From: Actinomycetes bacterium
GTDB lineage: Bacteria > Actinomycetota > Acidimicrobiia > Acidimicrobiales > Microtrichaceae
Direction of reading: 5' to 3'
Assembly (NCBI GenBank): GCA_023389745.1
Contig: JAEWED010000256.1
Location: forward strand, 1 to 43,902
Length of the DNA: 43,902 nt
The notes beneath the pieces are model-generated. The model had not been told where the DNA came from. It did no database searches and saw only the letters and a list, made by a program, of their open reading frames with translations. Below are positions 1-5,516 of the stretch, in pieces; the first letter of the stretch is position 1, and each line of letters opens with the position of its first letter. The translations under genes and the position numbers were made by a program.

Positions 1-21
1 ATGGCTGTGGGGAAGCGATGA
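1..21 (+). CDS. 3' end of small membrane protein (partial)
   Basis: The last six codons and TGA stop of the 29-residue membrane protein that is complete at 43707-43796. It is present here only because the window ends overlap. The TGA overlaps the ATG of the next gene at 18. Confidence 0.7.
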   Translation: MAVGKR

Positions 22-127
22 AGTCCGCCCTCTCCACCCTCGCCGCCCTGATTCTCTGGGCTGTCGGCGCCGCTGCCATCGTGGTAGCCGTCGTCGCCCT
101 GCTCGGCTTCGTATTCAACTACTCCAC
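1..127. repeat. Terminal direct repeat, left copy (circular overlap)
   Basis: These 127 bases are identical to 43776-43902. The overlap falls inside two small genes that read through correctly when the ends are joined. A length of exactly 127 equals a common maximum assembler k-mer, so it is best read as the overlap of a circular assembly and not as a packaged terminal repeat. Confidence 0.95.
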
Positions 128-149
128 CGGTGGCCCGCCGAGTGGGTAG
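18..149 (+). CDS. Small single-pass membrane protein, 43 aa
   Basis: The 43 codons from ATG encode a short basic N-terminus, then an unbroken hydrophobic stretch at about residues 8-33 rich in Ala, Val and Leu, and a short Gly/Pro tail. This is typical of a one-span inner-membrane peptide. The ATG overlaps the TGA of the upstream 29-residue membrane peptide, so the two are probably translationally coupled. No family is recognised. Small phage membrane peptides of this kind may act in lysis or superinfection control, but nothing here decides that. Confidence 0.6.
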   Translation: MKSALSTLAALILWAVGAAAIVVAVVALLGFVFNYSTGGPPSG

Positions 150-166
150 CCCGGCGACGGCTGAAG

Positions 167-182
167 TAACCGACCCCGCTAG
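167..182 (+). promoter_or_regulatory. CGACCCCGCTA motif, copy 1
   Basis: TAACCGACCCCGCTAG, just downstream of the 43-aa gene. It is one of nine copies found only between genes and always pointing with local transcription. The best copies have dyad symmetry TAAGCG-N4-CGCTTA, so an operator-like or stoperator-like role is plausible. Confidence 0.5.
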
Positions 183-196
183 CACCCGGCCACCAT

Positions 197-225
197 GCAG
201 GCCTGGTCCGACAGACTGGGCCTGC
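197..225 (+). terminator. Intergenic hairpin
   Basis: A 7-bp stem GCAGGCC/GGCCTGC with a 15-nt loop containing TCCGACAGACTGG. The loop closely resembles that of the terminator at 1253-1290. There is no U-tract, so this is a weak terminator or an RNA processing element. Confidence 0.4.
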
Positions 226-255
226 ACCCCGTAACCACGAGAAACGAGAGACACC

Positions 256-648
256 ATGAGCACCGAACAGATGACCGTCGCCGAGGAGGCCCGGCTCGAC
301 TACGCCCAGACCGTCGGCAATGACCCGGTCTACATGGCGGACTACGACGAGGACGCGCTGCGGCGCTCCACCTATGAGCAGTCAGTGATCCGCCGACGTG
401 CTGCCGCTGAATCCGCCCAGCGCAGCGGCACGGGCGGGGACTACACATTCGTCAACGACGAGGGCCACACAGTGAAGGTGAAGCGCTGGCAGGACGTCCT
501 CCAGGTCTCGGTGGTCAACGACATCGGGACCAACGCTTACGGGATCATCCGGCTGCCGGACTCCGCCGCCGTCGGTCTGGCCGCTGCGATCCTGGCCCAC
601 GCCGGCCTCGACCACCTGGCCGCCGCGCTTCAGGCGGGGGTGCGGTGA
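256..648 (+). CDS. Hypothetical protein, 130 aa
   Basis: I do not recognise this family. The ATG follows a purine-rich GAGAGACACC leader that recurs before several genes here. The first 60 residues are acidic and charged (YMADYDEDAL). The centre contains DEGHTVKVKRWQDVLQVSV, which looks like a small beta-rich domain, and the C-terminus is an Ala/Leu-rich helix. The TGA overlaps the start of the next gene, indicating a coupled operon of small genes. Confidence 0.65.
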   Translation: MSTEQMTVAEEARLDYAQTVGNDPVYMADYDEDALRRSTYEQSVIRRRAAAESAQRSGTGGDYTFVNDEGHTVKVKRWQDVLQVSVVNDIGTNAYGIIRLPDSAAVGLAAAILAHAGLDHLAAALQAGVR

Positions 649-1061
649 TGGCAGACGAGGTATTCCGGTATCAGGACGGCGACCGGGACGAGCTGGTGGT
701 CCTGTTCTACCCCGGAGACGAGACCATCGTGGTCAACTCCAGCAGCTACGGCGAGTCCAGCAGGGTGCCACTCCCCCGGGAGGAAGGCATCAAGCTGGCC
801 CGCGCCATCCTGGCCGCGCTGGACGCCGAGCCGGAGGTGGAGCTTACCCCCGAGCAGCTCGACGCGCTGCCCGTCGGATCTGAGGTGTATGACGTTGACG
901 GGGACGTGTGGGTCAAGCAGCAGGATCAGCGGTGGAGGTGGGAGAGTTACTCCCCCAGGTATTCACACTCTCTTGTGGATACCTATGGCCCCATCACGGC
1001 GAAAGATGATGTAGACTCATCCCGACACGCCGACAAAACCGAAACAGGAGACACCCCGTGA
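648..1061 (+). CDS. Hypothetical protein, 137 aa
   Basis: Start chosen at ATG 648 inside the TGATG overlap with the upstream stop; a GTG three bases earlier is an alternative. The protein is acidic. Residues 30-60 (VVNSSSYGESSRVPLP, then EEGIKLARAILAAL) resemble the C-terminal half of the upstream protein (IRLPDSAAVGLAAAIL), so the two may share a small domain. About 40 bases of the 3' end also carry the CGACACGCCGACAAA motif and a possible -10 for the next gene. No known function. Confidence 0.6.
   Translation: MADEVFRYQDGDRDELVVLFYPGDETIVVNSSSYGESSRVPLPREEGIKLARAILAALDAEPEVELTPEQLDALPVGSEVYDVDGDVWVKQQDQRWRWESYSPRYSHSLVDTYGPITAKDDVDSSRHADKTETGDTP
1023..1037 (+). promoter_or_regulatory. CGACACGCCGACAAA motif, copy 1
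   Basis: Lies 20 nt upstream of the GTG at 1058. A TAGACT hexamer sits about 10 nt upstream. The same motif precedes the genes at 2442 and 4867, so it marks a family of small-gene promoters or operators. Confidence 0.45.
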
Positions 1062-1225
1062 AGATCATCACCCGCACCCTGGCCACCACTGCCGCCCTTA
1101 TGCTCGCCGGCGGCTCGGTCATCGCCGCAGCCCAGCCTCAGCCGGAACCCGCTTACCCGTTCCACGACGTGGTGTACGGCCCGGAGTGGGCACCGCAGCC
1201 CGGCGGGGGCGTCCTGCTCCCGTAA
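1058..1225 (+). CDS. Small secreted protein, 55 aa
   Basis: GTG start overlapping the previous TGA, with CAGGAGACACCCC as ribosome site. Residues 1-7 are basic (MKIITRT), residues 8-25 are a hydrophobic Ala/Leu/Gly core, and a likely signal peptidase site follows the AAA at 23-25. The mature part is only about 30 residues, Pro-rich with two Tyr and a Trp (YGPEWAPQ). It should be exported from the infected cell or inserted in the envelope. The function is not known; a signal peptide on a phage early-region peptide is unusual. Confidence 0.6.
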   Translation: MKIITRTLATTAALMLAGGSVIAAAQPQPEPAYPFHDVVYGPEWAPQPGGGVLLP

Positions 1226-1241
1226 GCGACCCGCTAATAAC
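1226..1241 (+). promoter_or_regulatory. CGACCCCGCTA motif, copy 2 (one C shorter)
   Basis: Begins directly at the TAA stop of the 55-aa gene: TAAGCGACCCGCTAATAACC, lacking one C of the usual run of four. Confidence 0.45.
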
Positions 1242-1252
1242 CAACCCCCGGC

Positions 1253-1290
1253 GTCTCCGGGTCCGACACACTGGACCCGGAGACATTTTT
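1253..1290 (+). terminator. Intrinsic terminator
   Basis: A perfect 12-bp stem GTCTCCGGGTCC/GGACCCGGAGAC with an 8-nt loop GACACACT followed by ATTTTT. This ends the 256-1225 group; the next gene has its own strong ribosome site. Confidence 0.8.
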
Positions 1291-1312
1291 CTACCTAAGG
1301 AGAGACACCACC

Positions 1313-1732
1313 ATGGCAAAACTGCCGGATAACGTAAGGCTCGAATACGTGCCCGTCCACGAGATTGAGAACTGCCGATGGGACGAGGAAGCACAGATGT
1401 ACCGCGTCACCGTGGACGGGAGGGACTACCAGAGTTACCCCACGTCTGAGAGGATGCGGGAGGTTGCTCAGAACCGCCGCCGCGTTGCTCAGAACCGCCG
1501 CCGCGACACCGCCGCGTACGAGGCGATGGCCCGCTGCGCGGAGGCCCGGGAGAACCGGCAGAAGGAGGAGGATGAGCGCCGGGACCGCATCCGTGCCGAG
1601 GTGATGCGGGAAGCGCGGTACTTCCTCACCGACGAGGAGGGGTACCAGTCCCTCGGGCGCGCTAACCCGCACGCCCAGCGCCTGGTGGACATCGCCGTTG
1701 AGGCCCGGATGAAGCTGGAGGAGCAGTCCTAA
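1313..1732 (+). CDS. Hypothetical charged helical protein, 139 aa
   Basis: ATG preceded by CTAAGGAGAGACACCACC, a leader almost identical to that of the gene at 27751. The N-terminal 45 residues look like a small folded unit (LEYVPVHEIENCRW...YRVTVDGRDYQSYP). From about residue 50 the protein is a highly charged Arg/Glu helix, probably a coiled coil. The DNA at 1463-1504 is a perfect 21-bp tandem duplication giving two VAQNRRR units. No family recognised. Confidence 0.65.
   Translation: MAKLPDNVRLEYVPVHEIENCRWDEEAQMYRVTVDGRDYQSYPTSERMREVAQNRRRVAQNRRRDTAAYEAMARCAEARENRQKEEDERRDRIRAEVMREARYFLTDEEGYQSLGRANPHAQRLVDIAVEARMKLEEQS
1463..1504 (+). repeat. Tandem 21-bp repeat inside CDS
   Basis: Two identical in-frame 21-bp units (1463-1483 and 1484-1504) each encode VAQNRRR. 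The expansion keeps the frame and is probably replication slippage in a charged helix. Confidence 0.85.
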
Positions 1733-1737
1733 CCCAG

Positions 1738-1778
1738 AGCCCCCGGAATAAGCGACCCCGCTTAGACCGGGGGCTTTT
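1738..1778 (+). terminator. Terminator with motif copy 3 in its loop
   Basis: A 9-bp stem AGCCCCCGG/CCGGGGGCT followed by TTTCC. Its loop contains TAAGCGACCCCGCTTA at 1749-1764, the most symmetric copy of the repeated intergenic motif. Confidence 0.75.
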
Positions 1779-1839
1779 CCGTGCCCGTGGGGAGACAGTG
1801 GGTTCACAGACAACCGCTACACCGAACAAAGGAGACCCC

Positions 1840-2331
1840 ATGGACATGCAGTACATCGTCCGCCCCAAGGACCTGGCCCAGGTACCGGCAGGGCGCACCA
1901 TCGTGGACACTCACGCCCGCCTCTGGCACCGCCCCCATTTCATCATGTGGACCGACGGCACAGGACGGGAGCGCACCGACACTCATATGGTCACCATGCG
2001 CGGCCCGGTCTACCTGCTGCCCGAGGGCTTCACCGGGGCGTTGACCCTGGACGGCCTCTCCGACGCGGAGCCGGGCGACTACGTGCTGGACCAGTTCGGC
2101 AGCCGCTGGGAGCGCCTCGGAACGGGCCGCTGGCACCCGGAGGAAGCGCACAAGCAATACACCCTCAGCTCCGAGGACCTGCTGGCCGTTCACTCCCCCC
2201 TCCTCCCGGCACCCCGCCGCGGCGACGTCTACGCCCGCCCGGTCCCCGCGATGGAAGCCGCGGCCCGTGAGGAGGAGGCCCGCCCGGTGTCCTTCTGGCG
2301 CCGCCTCTGGAATGGGCTGGTGTGGGGCTAA
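1840..2331 (+). CDS. Hypothetical protein, 163 aa
   Basis: Start set at ATG 1840 because AAAGGAGACCCC lies directly upstream; the frame stays open to 1798 but without a ribosome site. The first 110 residues look like a compact beta-rich domain (YIVRPKDLAQVPAG, WTDGTGRERTDTHMV, YVLDQFGSRWERL). The C-terminus is Pro/Arg/Glu-rich and ends FWRRLWNGLVWG, an amphipathic aromatic tail that could touch membrane. No family recognised. Confidence 0.6.
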   Translation: MDMQYIVRPKDLAQVPAGRTIVDTHARLWHRPHFIMWTDGTGRERTDTHMVTMRGPVYLLPEGFTGALTLDGLSDAEPGDYVLDQFGSRWERLGTGRWHPEEAHKQYTLSSEDLLAVHSPLLPAPRRGDVYARPVPAMEAAAREEEARPVSFWRRLWNGLVWG

Positions 2332-2343
2332 CCCTGCACCCCG

Positions 2344-2384
2344 GCCCCGGTTATAAGCGACCCCGCTAGTAACCGGGGCTTTTC
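2344..2384 (+). terminator. Terminator with motif copy 4 in its loop
   Basis: A perfect 10-bp stem GCCCCGGTTA/TAACCGGGGC, loop TAAGCGACCCCGCTAG, then TTTTC. This is the second case where the repeated motif forms the entire loop. Confidence 0.8.
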
Positions 2385-2414
2385 TTTGCCCGGACGTAAG
2401 ACTCTAATCACACA

Positions 2415-2427
2415 ACACGCCGACAAA
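2415..2427 (+). promoter_or_regulatory. CGACACGCCGACAAA motif, copy 2
   Basis: ACACGCCGACAAA, 14 nt before the ATG at 2442 and preceded by GTAAGACTCTAATCA, which contains -10-like hexamers. Confidence 0.45.
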
Positions 2428-2441
2428 ATGGGGAGTAGACC

Positions 2442-2735
2442 ATGGCAGACATCGACTTGAACCAGGACCACGTCATGGCGGGCGCCGAAGCCCTCCAGCG
2501 CGAGGACTGGGCCGGCAACCACCCGCTGATCCACTACATTCCGACCGCCGAGACCGTCCTGGACGCGGTGGCCGAGCTGACGGGCAGCGCGCCCGACCCC
2601 GTGGAGGACTTCCTGGCGCAGGACGGCCTGCGGCAGGAGCTAATCGTGAAGCTCCAGAGCTATGACCTGGAGACGGACGCGGACATCGACATCGTGGACG
2701 GCCTGCTGGAGACCCTGCGGGGGTATGAGCCGTGA
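2442..2735 (+). CDS. Hypothetical acidic protein, 97 aa
   Basis: ATG with GGGGAGTAGACC upstream. It is a short, strongly acidic protein with predicted helices throughout (VLDAVAELTG, DIDIVDGLLETL). First gene of a tightly overlapping run 2442-4803, in which each stop overlaps the next start by four bases, mostly ATGA or GTGA. No known family. Small acidic phage proteins sometimes mimic DNA or bind host factors; that is only a possibility here. Confidence 0.6.
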   Translation: MADIDLNQDHVMAGAEALQREDWAGNHPLIHYIPTAETVLDAVAELTGSAPDPVEDFLAQDGLRQELIVKLQSYDLETDADIDIVDGLLETLRGYEP

Positions 2736-2977
2736 GCAAGGAACTAACCATCTTCCCCAAGCTCCCCCGCACGCCGGGACCGGGCACCGGCTGGGCAGAC
2801 CTCCGGAGGGACCAGGACCGCGAGTGCCGCCTGGCCCACGAGAAGCGGTTCACCGACGCCGAGCTGGCCGCAGAAGTCCACGCCGCCCGGAAGGCGGGCA
2901 TTCGGGAGCGGTACACGCTCCACAAGTTCGCCACCGCACCCCACTACTACGAATCAGAGATTGAGGCAGCCGCATGA
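2732..2977 (+). CDS. Hypothetical protein, 81 aa
   Basis: GTG start overlapping the previous stop. The N-terminus is Pro-rich (PKLPRTPGPG). The remainder is a charged helix with FTDAELAAEVHAARKAGIRE and a Tyr/His-rich end. It ends in IEAAA, like the next protein. No family recognised; its existence is supported by the coupled overlaps on both sides and GC-rich third positions. Confidence 0.55.
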   Translation: MSKELTIFPKLPRTPGPGTGWADLRRDQDRECRLAHEKRFTDAELAAEVHAARKAGIRERYTLHKFATAPHYYESEIEAAA

Positions 2978-3222
2978 GCGCGGACATGGTGGCCCACCCG
3001 CCGCACTACACCAGTTCCCCGGCCAAGTGCCGGAAGTGCGGGGCCGTCATCGAGTGCATATGGATCACCGAGCACCTGCCGTTTTCCCTCGGCAGCGCCG
3101 TCAAGTACATATGGCGCCGCCTGCACAAGGGAAACACGCTGGAGGACCTCCGGAAGGCCCGGCAGTACCTGGACTTTGAAATCGAAAAAATCGAACGAGA
3201 AGAAATCGAGGCAGCAGCATGA
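2974..3222 (+). CDS. DUF3310 family protein, 82 aa
   Basis: This matches the DUF3310 signature of many phages: HPPHYT at 8-13, an ECI-WITEHLPF-LG segment at 27-41, then AVKYIWR, KGN and EDLRKARQYLD. The family is often annotated 'nucleotide kinase' from its role in T7-type phages, but no P-loop is visible and that label is unsafe. Residues C19, C22 and C28 add a small metal-binding-like cluster between the HYT and ITEHLPF motifs. The family usually sits among early metabolism genes, as here. Confidence 0.8.
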   Translation: MSADMVAHPPHYTSSPAKCRKCGAVIECIWITEHLPFSLGSAVKYIWRRLHKGNTLEDLRKARQYLDFEIEKIEREEIEAAA

Positions 3223-3482
3223 GCGCAGTATTCCCCTCTAAGTACGACGGCCCCTGCTCCGAGGACTGCGGAAGCCGCATCCTCACCGGGCAGTACATCA
3301 CCTTCACCGACGACGGCGTGGCGCATGTCGAGTGCGCCGAGTCCACCGAGCTGGGCACCCTGGCCGACGAGGACCAGGTGTTCAACGAATGGACGCCGGA
3401 GCCGCTGCCCGACGGCCCGGTGACCGCCTGCGGTACGTGCTGGCTCGTCGGCCCCTGCGACTGCGAGGCGGTGGCAGCGTGA
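3219..3482 (+). CDS. Cys-rich putative zinc-binding protein, 87 aa
   Basis: ATGA overlap with DUF3310. C13, C17, H36 and C39 form a possible zinc site in an N-terminal unit of the type GPC-x3-C...GQYITF...AHVEC, seen in small actinophage proteins. A second cluster lies at the C-terminus (CGTCWLVGPCDC). The middle is acidic. The exact role is unknown; nucleic-acid or protein binding through zinc is the likeliest class. Confidence 0.6.
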   Translation: MSAVFPSKYDGPCSEDCGSRILTGQYITFTDDGVAHVECAESTELGTLADEDQVFNEWTPEPLPDGPVTACGTCWLVGPCDCEAVAA

Positions 3483-3733
3483 GGATTCCAGCGGGGCATC
3501 TCTACGCCCAGCACATCGGCCGGAAGATCAGTATCCGCCCCGGAGGGGACGTCGAGGTCCGCGGGACCATCGCCGCCGTGCAGCACATGGCGGACATCAT
3601 CACCGATAAGCGGCTAAGCAGCCGGGACGAGGAGCGGAGCCTCGGGGCTCCTTACGTCCGGGTGGTCCTGCTGGAGATTGAAGGCGCCGTCCGGCTCTGG
3701 CCCGAGCACATCGTGGAGGTGAAGGTCCTGTGA
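3479..3733 (+). CDS. Hypothetical protein, 84 aa (paralogue pair, member 1)
   Basis: GTG start in a GTGA overlap. The protein has the pattern IGRKISIRP-GDVEVRGTIAAVQH, then a charged segment, then RVVLLEI. The next gene repeats this layout (IGKRVELRLLNGTEIRGQLAEVEH ... THLTLLGV), so the two are tandem paralogues of one small beta-barrel-like domain. The I/V-E-x-RG-x-I/L core resembles SH3/OB-like folds in general shape only. Function unknown. Confidence 0.6.
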   Translation: MRIPAGHLYAQHIGRKISIRPGGDVEVRGTIAAVQHMADIITDKRLSSRDEERSLGAPYVRVVLLEIEGAVRLWPEHIVEVKVL

Positions 3734-4011
3734 GTGACAAGTTCATCCCGGTTTACGCCGGTGCGCTGACCGCGGCGGACATCGGAAAGCGGGTCGAGCT
3801 GCGGCTCCTCAACGGCACCGAGATACGGGGCCAGCTCGCAGAGGTAGAGCACAAGGCCGAGCAGATCGACGAAGGGAGAATAGGCGACGCCAGCTACCAG
3901 GACCGGCTGGGGCTGGGCGAGGCCTTTACCCACCTAACCCTCCTTGGCGTGCGGGACCGGTTCACGCTCCGAACATCCTCCCCTATCGGGCTAAATCCGG
4001 TGCGGCCATGA
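3730..4011 (+). CDS. Hypothetical protein, 93 aa (paralogue pair, member 2)
   Basis: GTG start overlapping the previous TGA. It shares with its upstream neighbour the order GxxxxxxxxIGKRV, EIRGQLAEVEHKA and a C-terminal LTLLGV strand, pointing to tandem duplication and divergence. No catalytic residues stand out. It belongs to the coupled run of small early genes. Confidence 0.6.
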   Translation: MSDKFIPVYAGALTAADIGKRVELRLLNGTEIRGQLAEVEHKAEQIDEGRIGDASYQDRLGLGEAFTHLTLLGVRDRFTLRTSSPIGLNPVRP

Positions 4012-4253
4012 ACCGCTACCCAACGCCCCCGGAGGGCATGTCATGGCAGTTCGAGGCCAAGCGCACGGCATACGGCGACGGCTGGAATCTCTATACCCGG
4101 CTGCGGACCCCGGAGCGGAAGGTCGTCGCCGAGGGCGTCCGGGCAGTCCCCCGGCACGGGCTGGCGGACGCACAGATCGAGTCCGCAGAGGAACTACTCA
4201 ACGAATGGAAGGCAGCCAATGTTCGGTCTCCCGAACCATCACCCGCTCAGTAA
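4008..4253 (+). CDS. Hypothetical protein, 81 aa
   Basis: ATGA overlap with the upstream gene. The sequence looks like a small alpha/beta unit (SWQFEAKRTAYGDGWNLYTR, then EGVRAVPRHG, then a helix ESAEELLNEW). The last 12 codons overlap the next gene in another frame, an unusually long 35-nt overlap for this region. No family recognised. Confidence 0.55.
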   Translation: MNRYPTPPEGMSWQFEAKRTAYGDGWNLYTRLRTPERKVVAEGVRAVPRHGLADAQIESAEELLNEWKAANVRSPEPSPAQ

Positions 4254-4803
4254 GGCAGTGGAGGTCCTCACACGGGACCACCAGCACGAGGTGGACGGGG
4301 TAGTCGGCACCGAGGAGCCCCTTCTGCTGATGCTGGAGCAGGCCATCGGCAGCTCTACCGGCGCCGGCAGCGGGGGCGGCGGCAAGGGTGCAATCCTGAA
4401 CGCCGCCGCCCTGGACCTGCGGGACAGCATCAGCCGCGTGGTCCCTGGCACTGTTCCGGAGCTTCTCCCCCAGCGGCTCGAAGCCTGGGTAGGCCGACTC
4501 GCGGAAGAGGCGGCCGAATGGTACCTGCTGAAGCTCTGCGAGAGCTGGGCAGACGCCATCCGGGAGCTGCTCCAGCCGACCCGGCGCGTGCCCGTGAAGG
4601 ACCAGCACTGCCCCGCCTGCGGCTACGGCCAGACCACCGTCACCAACCCCGACGGCGAGGACGTTCTGCGGCCGGCGCTGGAGGCATCCCTCACCGGCGC
4701 CGACTCGGTTCTGCGGTGCCTGGTCTGCACCGAGGAATGGCGCGCCGACATCTGGGAGGAAGTTTTCGGCGCGTCGGGTTTGCCCGGGGCCCTTCCTGTG
4801 TAA
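4219..4803 (+). CDS. Putative zinc-ribbon protein, 194 aa
   Basis: An N-terminal helical domain (about residues 1-125) contains a Gly-rich break GAGSGGGGKG near residue 50. A C-terminal zinc ribbon follows: CPACGYG near residue 131 and CLVC near residue 172, with the layout of a four-cysteine knuckle pair. This suggests nucleic-acid or protein binding. ATG 4219 follows GAATGGAAGGCAGCC, a weak site, inside the previous gene. Last gene of the coupled run. Confidence 0.6.
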   Translation: MFGLPNHHPLSKAVEVLTRDHQHEVDGVVGTEEPLLLMLEQAIGSSTGAGSGGGGKGAILNAAALDLRDSISRVVPGTVPELLPQRLEAWVGRLAEEAAEWYLLKLCESWADAIRELLQPTRRVPVKDQHCPACGYGQTTVTNPDGEDVLRPALEASLTGADSVLRCLVCTEEWRADIWEEVFGASGLPGALPV

Positions 4804-4817
4804 GACTGACCACACCA

Positions 4818-4831
4818 GACACGCCGACAAA
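4818..4831 (+). promoter_or_regulatory. CGACACGCCGACAAA motif, copy 3
   Basis: GACACGCCGACAAA, 35 nt before ATG 4867 and just after GTAAGACTG, which matches the GTAAGACTC before copy 2. Confidence 0.45.
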
Positions 4832-4866
4832 CCCGGATTCACGGAAATATAATTGAGGAGTAAGCT

Positions 4867-5016
4867 ATGGAAATTCTCTACGCAGCCCTGCTGTTCGGCG
4901 TAGGGGTGCCCTACCTGGTCCACTCATGGAAGCTGGACCAGGCCGACCGACAGGCCGAGCGGGCAGACGCCCGGGCCGAGGCCATGAAGCGCCACCCGGC
5001 GGGGTCTGGGAGGTGA
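4867..5016 (+). CDS. Small membrane-anchored protein, 49 aa
   Basis: ATG with TTGAGGAGTAAGCT upstream, a good ribosome site. Residues 2-20 form a hydrophobic membrane span (ILYAALLFGVGVPYLV) followed by a charged Ala/Arg/Asp/Glu helix. It therefore looks like a type I or III membrane peptide with a cytosolic coiled-coil tail. Function unknown. Its stop overlaps the next GTG. Confidence 0.6.
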   Translation: MEILYAALLFGVGVPYLVHSWKLDQADRQAERADARAEAMKRHPAGSGR

Positions 5017-5297
5017 ATACGCCCGTGAAGGGGCCCGTGGTAACCCGCCGCCGGTTGGACCTCGACACCTACGCCATCGAATCCCGCCGCACCGGTATGG
5101 TGGTGGCAACGGTGCTCCACGACAAGGACACCGGTAAGTGGGGCTGGAGGCTCTCGGCAGACGCCCGGCCGAAGAGGACCTCCAAGTCCTACATTGTGAG
5201 ACCCAAACTTGCCGGGACTGAGGACACACTCACCGAGGCGCAGGCCGTGGTCGAGTACCTCGTCCGGCGGCACAACCTGGACGGAAGCGGCGGGTAA
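5013..5297 (+). CDS. Hypothetical protein, 94 aa
   Basis: Start set at GTG 5013 in a GTGA overlap; the longer frame from 4926 would overlap the membrane-peptide gene and lacks a ribosome site. The protein looks like a compact alpha/beta unit: RRRLDLDTYAIESRRTGMVV, ATVLHDKDTGKWGWRLSAD, then a helix with EAQAVVEYLVRR. No family recognised. Last gene before the late promoter. Confidence 0.6.
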   Translation: MNTPVKGPVVTRRRLDLDTYAIESRRTGMVVATVLHDKDTGKWGWRLSADARPKRTSKSYIVRPKLAGTEDTLTEAQAVVEYLVRRHNLDGSGG

Positions 5298-5298
5298 G

Positions 5299-5355
5299 GA
5301 CGGGGGGTCATTGCACTGGCCGCGTTGGGTGCAACACGCATTTATGACCCCCGTC
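5299..5355 (+). ncRNA. Structured RNA element upstream of late promoter
   Basis: A long outer stem pairs GACGGGGGGTCAT (5299-5311) with ATGACCCCCGTC (5344-5355), apart from one extra G. An inner stem pairs TTGCAC (5311-5316) with GTGCAA (5329-5334). It begins two bases after a stop codon and is followed by a separate terminator. It could be a terminator accessory, an RNase-protecting 3' end or a packaging-related element. Confidence 0.4.
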
Positions 5356-5362
5356 TCCAGTT

Positions 5363-5396
5363 AGCCCCGGTGCTCTACATGAGCACCGGGGCTTTT
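5363..5396 (+). terminator. Intrinsic terminator before the late operon
   Basis: Stem GCCCCGGTGCT/AGCACCGGGGC (11 bp, loop CTACATG) followed by TTTTCC. It insulates the small-gene region from the terminase promoter. Confidence 0.85.
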
Positions 5397-5446
5397 CCGT
5401 ATCGTGGAATATCCGCTTGCTGGAAGAATGTTTCCGTATCGTGGAA
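5394..5446 (+). repeat. Two 16-bp direct repeats at the late promoter
   Basis: TTTCCGTATCGTGGAA occurs at 5394-5409 and 5431-5446, identical, 37 bp start to start. Each has outer TTCC/GGAA symmetry. The second overlaps the proposed -35, so these are likely binding sites for a regulator of late transcription. Confidence 0.7.
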
Positions 5447-5460
5447 AGGGGTGTTAGAGT
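5431..5460 (+). promoter_or_regulatory. Candidate late promoter for the structural operon
   Basis: TTTCCG (5431-5436) and TAGAGT (5455-5460) are spaced 18 bp, in the only long gap before the terminase gene. The -35 lies inside the second 16-bp repeat, so transcription should be controlled through that site. Confidence 0.5.
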
Positions 5461-5516
5461 GGTCAGCACGCAGGTGAGGTGTCTCTAAACCCCTGCGCGG
5501 AGGGGGTCCAGGACCA

